The position numbers were made by a program, and so were the translations under genes. From assembly GCA_004297725.1 (NCBI GenBank), contig SCUS01000027.1:1-48990 (forward strand): 48,990 nucleotides of DNA, in the 5' to 3' direction. This stretch comes from Myxococcaceae bacterium. Its GTDB lineage: Bacteria; Myxococcota_A; Polyangia; Polyangiales; Ga0077539. The notes under the pieces were generated by a model. That model did not search any database and was not told the origin of the DNA. It saw only the letters and a program-made list of their open reading frames with translations. This document shows positions 47,153-48,990 of this stretch, piece by piece (the stretch's first letter is position 1; each line of letters begins with the position of its first letter).

Positions 47153-48679
47153 TCAGAAGCCGATCAGGTTCAGATCCGAGCTGCGGTCCGTCGTCGAGCC
47201 GCCGAGCGAGCGCGGCGGGGGTGGCGGCGGAGCCAACTGGCCCGCACCCCACGCTGCGAGCGTCACCGCCTCCAGCGGGCTGATGTCCGCGTCGCCGCGG
47301 CGCTGCCACGTCCACAGATCCCCCAGTGTCCGCCGCGCCGCACCCGCCACCGCCGCGTTCAGCTCGGGCTGGTCGAAGTGCCGCAGCGATGGCAAGTCCC
47401 CGTCCACCGCGGCGAGTAGGTCCTTCGAGGCGTAGCCGACCTGGCGCATCGTCGGCGTCAGGACCTCGATCTCGTCCTGGCCAGGCTCGAGGTCCTCGTC
47501 GGCGATGTCAGCCACCAGGTGCCCGGCCGGGCCGCCCGGGTCGATCACCACCGGCGCGTCGTGCCGGTCCACCAGCTCGCGCAGCCGGGGCAACACCCAC
47601 GACGTGCCCGCGTGATGCTCGATCACCTGGACGACGAGCTCGCCGCCGAGACGGCCGGCCACCGCGATCGCCGCCGACTCCGCATCCGGCCACGCGGCCG
47701 CGACCCCGAACGCCACCGGCCCGTCCGGGGCACCGGCCGCACCGGCCCGGTCCGCCCACGCTGCCGCCGGGATGACCCGCTTCGCCTCCGCCGGATCCGC
47801 GTCGAAGATGCCCAGCCGCTCGCGGTAGAAGCCCTGCAGGGATCCGGTCGACGTCATCGCCGCGAACTCGCCCCGCACGTACTCCATCGTGATCAGGCCA
47901 CCCAGCGACGGATTCGCCTGAGCCACGACCTCGAGGGCCAGAGGGTCGAAGGCCGGATCCTTCAGTGCGTCCGGATCCACCGACCAGTCGAACCCTGCGA
48001 TCGTCGGGTCTTTGGCCAGCAGCCGCTTCCGTAGCGCGCGCAGCAGTGCCGAATCCGCCAGACCCGCCGACGACGCGTAGATCACCAACGGGGTCGGTCG
48101 AGTCGACATCGCCGGGATCACAGCCTCCGTCATCCGCGGCTCGAGGAACATCGCCTCGTCGAACACCAGCACGTCCGCGTCGTCGAACCCGCGGCCCGCT
48201 CGCGTCGACCGCGCCATGAACGTGATGAACGCGCCGGATGTCAGCTCGATGTGGACCTTGTCAGCCGTCTTCTGAATGTCACGGACCCGGCGCCGAAGCT
48301 GCGGGGTCCGCTCGATCAGCAGCAGCAGCCGCTTTGAGGCCTTCCGGCTCGTCTCCATCAGCTGTGCCGTGTGGTAGACGTTCAGGCCCAGCGAGAACAG
48401 CACGTAGAGCTCGACGATCTCGATGTCCGTGCCCTTGCCGTTCTGCCGGCTCACCAGCAGCAGCACCTCGAACGCCGCCCACCGCCAGCGGGCGGCATCG
48501 ACCTGCTGCCCCAGGGCGTGCTGGCAGAAGAACCGCTGCCAGGGCATCGGGTCCAGGCCGGCGAGCTCACCGAGCTTGACGGCCTCCGGTCCGGCGCTCG
48601 TGGCCGCCGATGGGGCTGACCACACCCGAGGCATCTGCGAGCCGAGCAGCTCGCGCCCGCGCCAGATCGTCGAGCTCAT
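47153..48679 (-). CDS. terL: Terminase large subunit
   Basis: 508 residues. ATPase: Walker A-type VSRQNGKGT (about 77-85), Walker B VLVFDEAMFL (about 170), coupling motif VIYASSAG. Nuclease half: GVAAAWPDAESAAIAVAGR with first acidic residue, VVIDPGGPAG and SPLEAVTLAAWGA at the end. It pumps DNA into the prohead and cuts at cos. ATG at 48679 has GAGGTGG upstream; the later ATG at 48634 has none. This gives a 113-base overlap with the small subunit. Confidence 0.93.
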   Translation of the reverse strand: MSSTIWRGRELLGSQMPRVWSAPSAATSAGPEAVKLGELAGLDPMPWQRFFCQHALGQQVDAARWRWAAFEVLLLVSRQNGKGTDIEIVELYVLFSLGLNVYHTAQLMETSRKASKRLLLLIERTPQLRRRVRDIQKTADKVHIELTSGAFITFMARSTRAGRGFDDADVLVFDEAMFLEPRMTEAVIPAMSTRPTPLVIYASSAGLADSALLRALRKRLLAKDPTIAGFDWSVDPDALKDPAFDPLALEVVAQANPSLGGLITMEYVRGEFAAMTSTGSLQGFYRERLGIFDADPAEAKRVIPAAAWADRAGAAGAPDGPVAFGVAAAWPDAESAAIAVAGRLGGELVVQVIEHHAGTSWVLPRLRELVDRHDAPVVIDPGGPAGHLVADIADEDLEPGQDEIEVLTPTMRQVGYASKDLLAAVDGDLPSLRHFDQPELNAAVAGAARRTLGDLWTWQRRGDADISPLEAVTLAAWGAGQLAPPPPPPRSLGGSTTDRSSDLNLIGF

Positions 48680-48935
48680 CCGCGACCACCTCGTCCTCGG
48701 GGGCGGCAGCAGTGGACGTCTTCGCGGGCGCGGACATGCGGCGCAGGTCGTTCAGCGCCCGCATCAGCGGCCCGGCGGCCGGCCGGTCACCGGCATCGAC
48801 CTCGCGGGCCAGGTGCTGCGCCAGCGCGGCCGTCGCGCACGCCTGCACCTCGGCCGGCATCGTCTTCAGCTCCCGGTTGACCGCGATCAGCATCGTCCTG
48901 CGGGCCACGAGCACCACCGGGCCGATCATGATCAC
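48567..48935 (-). CDS. terS: Terminase small subunit (start near genome end)
   Basis: 122 residues. VARRTMLIAVNRELKTMPAE, VQACATAALAQHLAREVDAG and LMRALNDLRRMSAP match the helical actinophage small terminase pattern (NRELKTMP...AREVD). The C-terminal 37 residues overlap the large subunit. Start is ambiguous: GTG 48935 or ATG 48929, neither with a ribosome site; the frame stays open to the phage end at 48977, so the gene could extend past the break. The protein binds cos/pac DNA and starts packaging. Confidence 0.75.
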   Translation of the reverse strand: MIMIGPVVLVARRTMLIAVNRELKTMPAEVQACATAALAQHLAREVDAGDRPAAGPLMRALNDLRRMSAPAKTSTAAAPEDEVVADELDDLARARAARLADASGVVSPIGGHERRTGGRQAR

Positions 48936-48959
48936 AAGTGCGCAGTGCGTTGACCAGGA

Positions 48960-48968
48960 AGAAAATCC
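48960..48968. repeat. Right-end copy of 9-bp terminal inverted repeat
   Basis: AGAAAATCC is the reverse complement of GGATTTTCT at 20-28. It lies in an AT-richer stretch at the extreme end, 9 bases from the last non-adapter base. See the left-end entry; possible cos element. Confidence 0.35.
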
Positions 48969-48977
48969 CGAAATGGC

Positions 48978-48990
48978 AGATCGGAAGAGC
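48978..48990 (+). other. Illumina adapter remnant (not phage DNA)
   Basis: AGATCGGAAGAGC, the last 13 bases, is identical to the Illumina TruSeq adapter stem. It indicates untrimmed read-through at the contig end. True phage sequence probably stops at 48977. Confidence 0.95.

Noticed and set aside
1..48977. tRNA genes
   Set aside because: No cloverleaf with acceptor, anticodon and T arms was recognised by eye on either strand; a tRNA-finding program would be decisive.

Overview
The window is an essentially complete genome of a temperate, long-tailed (siphovirus-type) bacteriophage of a high-GC actinomycete. The evidence is a full set of head, neck, tail and lysis genes, a repressor/integrase region, very high GC, frequent GTG starts and dense four-base gene overlaps. 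The plasmid-type genes in the middle (DUF2637, FtsK-type translocase, DUF4236) are typical of Pseudonocardia/Amycolatopsis/Streptomyces-like hosts, but the host itself is inferred. The last 13 bases (48978-48990) match the Illumina adapter stem, so the phage sequence probably ends at 48977. The given strand is the reverse of the usual orientation: late genes run leftward from the right-hand end.

Layout, right to left on the minus strand: small and large terminase, DUF935-type portal, capsid protease with a nested scaffold, decoration protein, major capsid protein, and head-tail connector proteins (48.9-41.3 kb). Next is a block of appendage-like proteins including an SGNH hydrolase, with a second SGNH hydrolase on the plus strand as a probable lysogenic-conversion 'moron' (41.3-38.0 kb). 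Then come the tail tube protein, a tail assembly chaperone with a lambda-type GGGAAAA minus-one slippery site, a gp10-like protein, a 1603-residue tape measure, a distal tail protein and a 1131-residue tip protein with fibronectin-like and S74-type chaperone regions (37.9-25.7 kb). The lysis region has an amidase, holin-like membrane proteins and a membrane-anchored collagen-like protein (25.7-22.1 kb).

The centre (13.8-22.0 kb, mostly plus strand) holds a Cro/CI-type repressor, a first tyrosine integrase with a convergent excisionase-like gene, and several small proteins. It is followed by a plasmid/AICE-like module: DUF4236 protein, ParB-fold protein, DUF2637 membrane protein, FtsK/TraB-type DNA translocase and a second tyrosine integrase. 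A five-site GTTGCAAC operator array sits at its head. This mix of phage and conjugative-element genes is the most unusual part of the window.

The left part (13.7-0.04 kb, minus strand) is the early region. It is a long chain of small genes joined by GTGA/ATGA overlaps, containing a GIY-YIG-like protein, Cas4/RecB-type exonuclease, RecT-like annealing protein, RuvC-like resolvase, MT-A70 methyltransferase, HNH nucleases and many short zinc-binding proteins. No polymerase, primase or helicase is seen, so replication probably depends on the host, perhaps directed by the winged-helix protein at 5.5-5.8 kb next to a repeat-rich gap. A plus-strand ribbon-helix-helix gene with a palindromic operator region interrupts the chain at 6.2-6.5 kb. 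No tRNA genes or CRISPR arrays were seen, and no gene-free stretch exceeds 300 bases.
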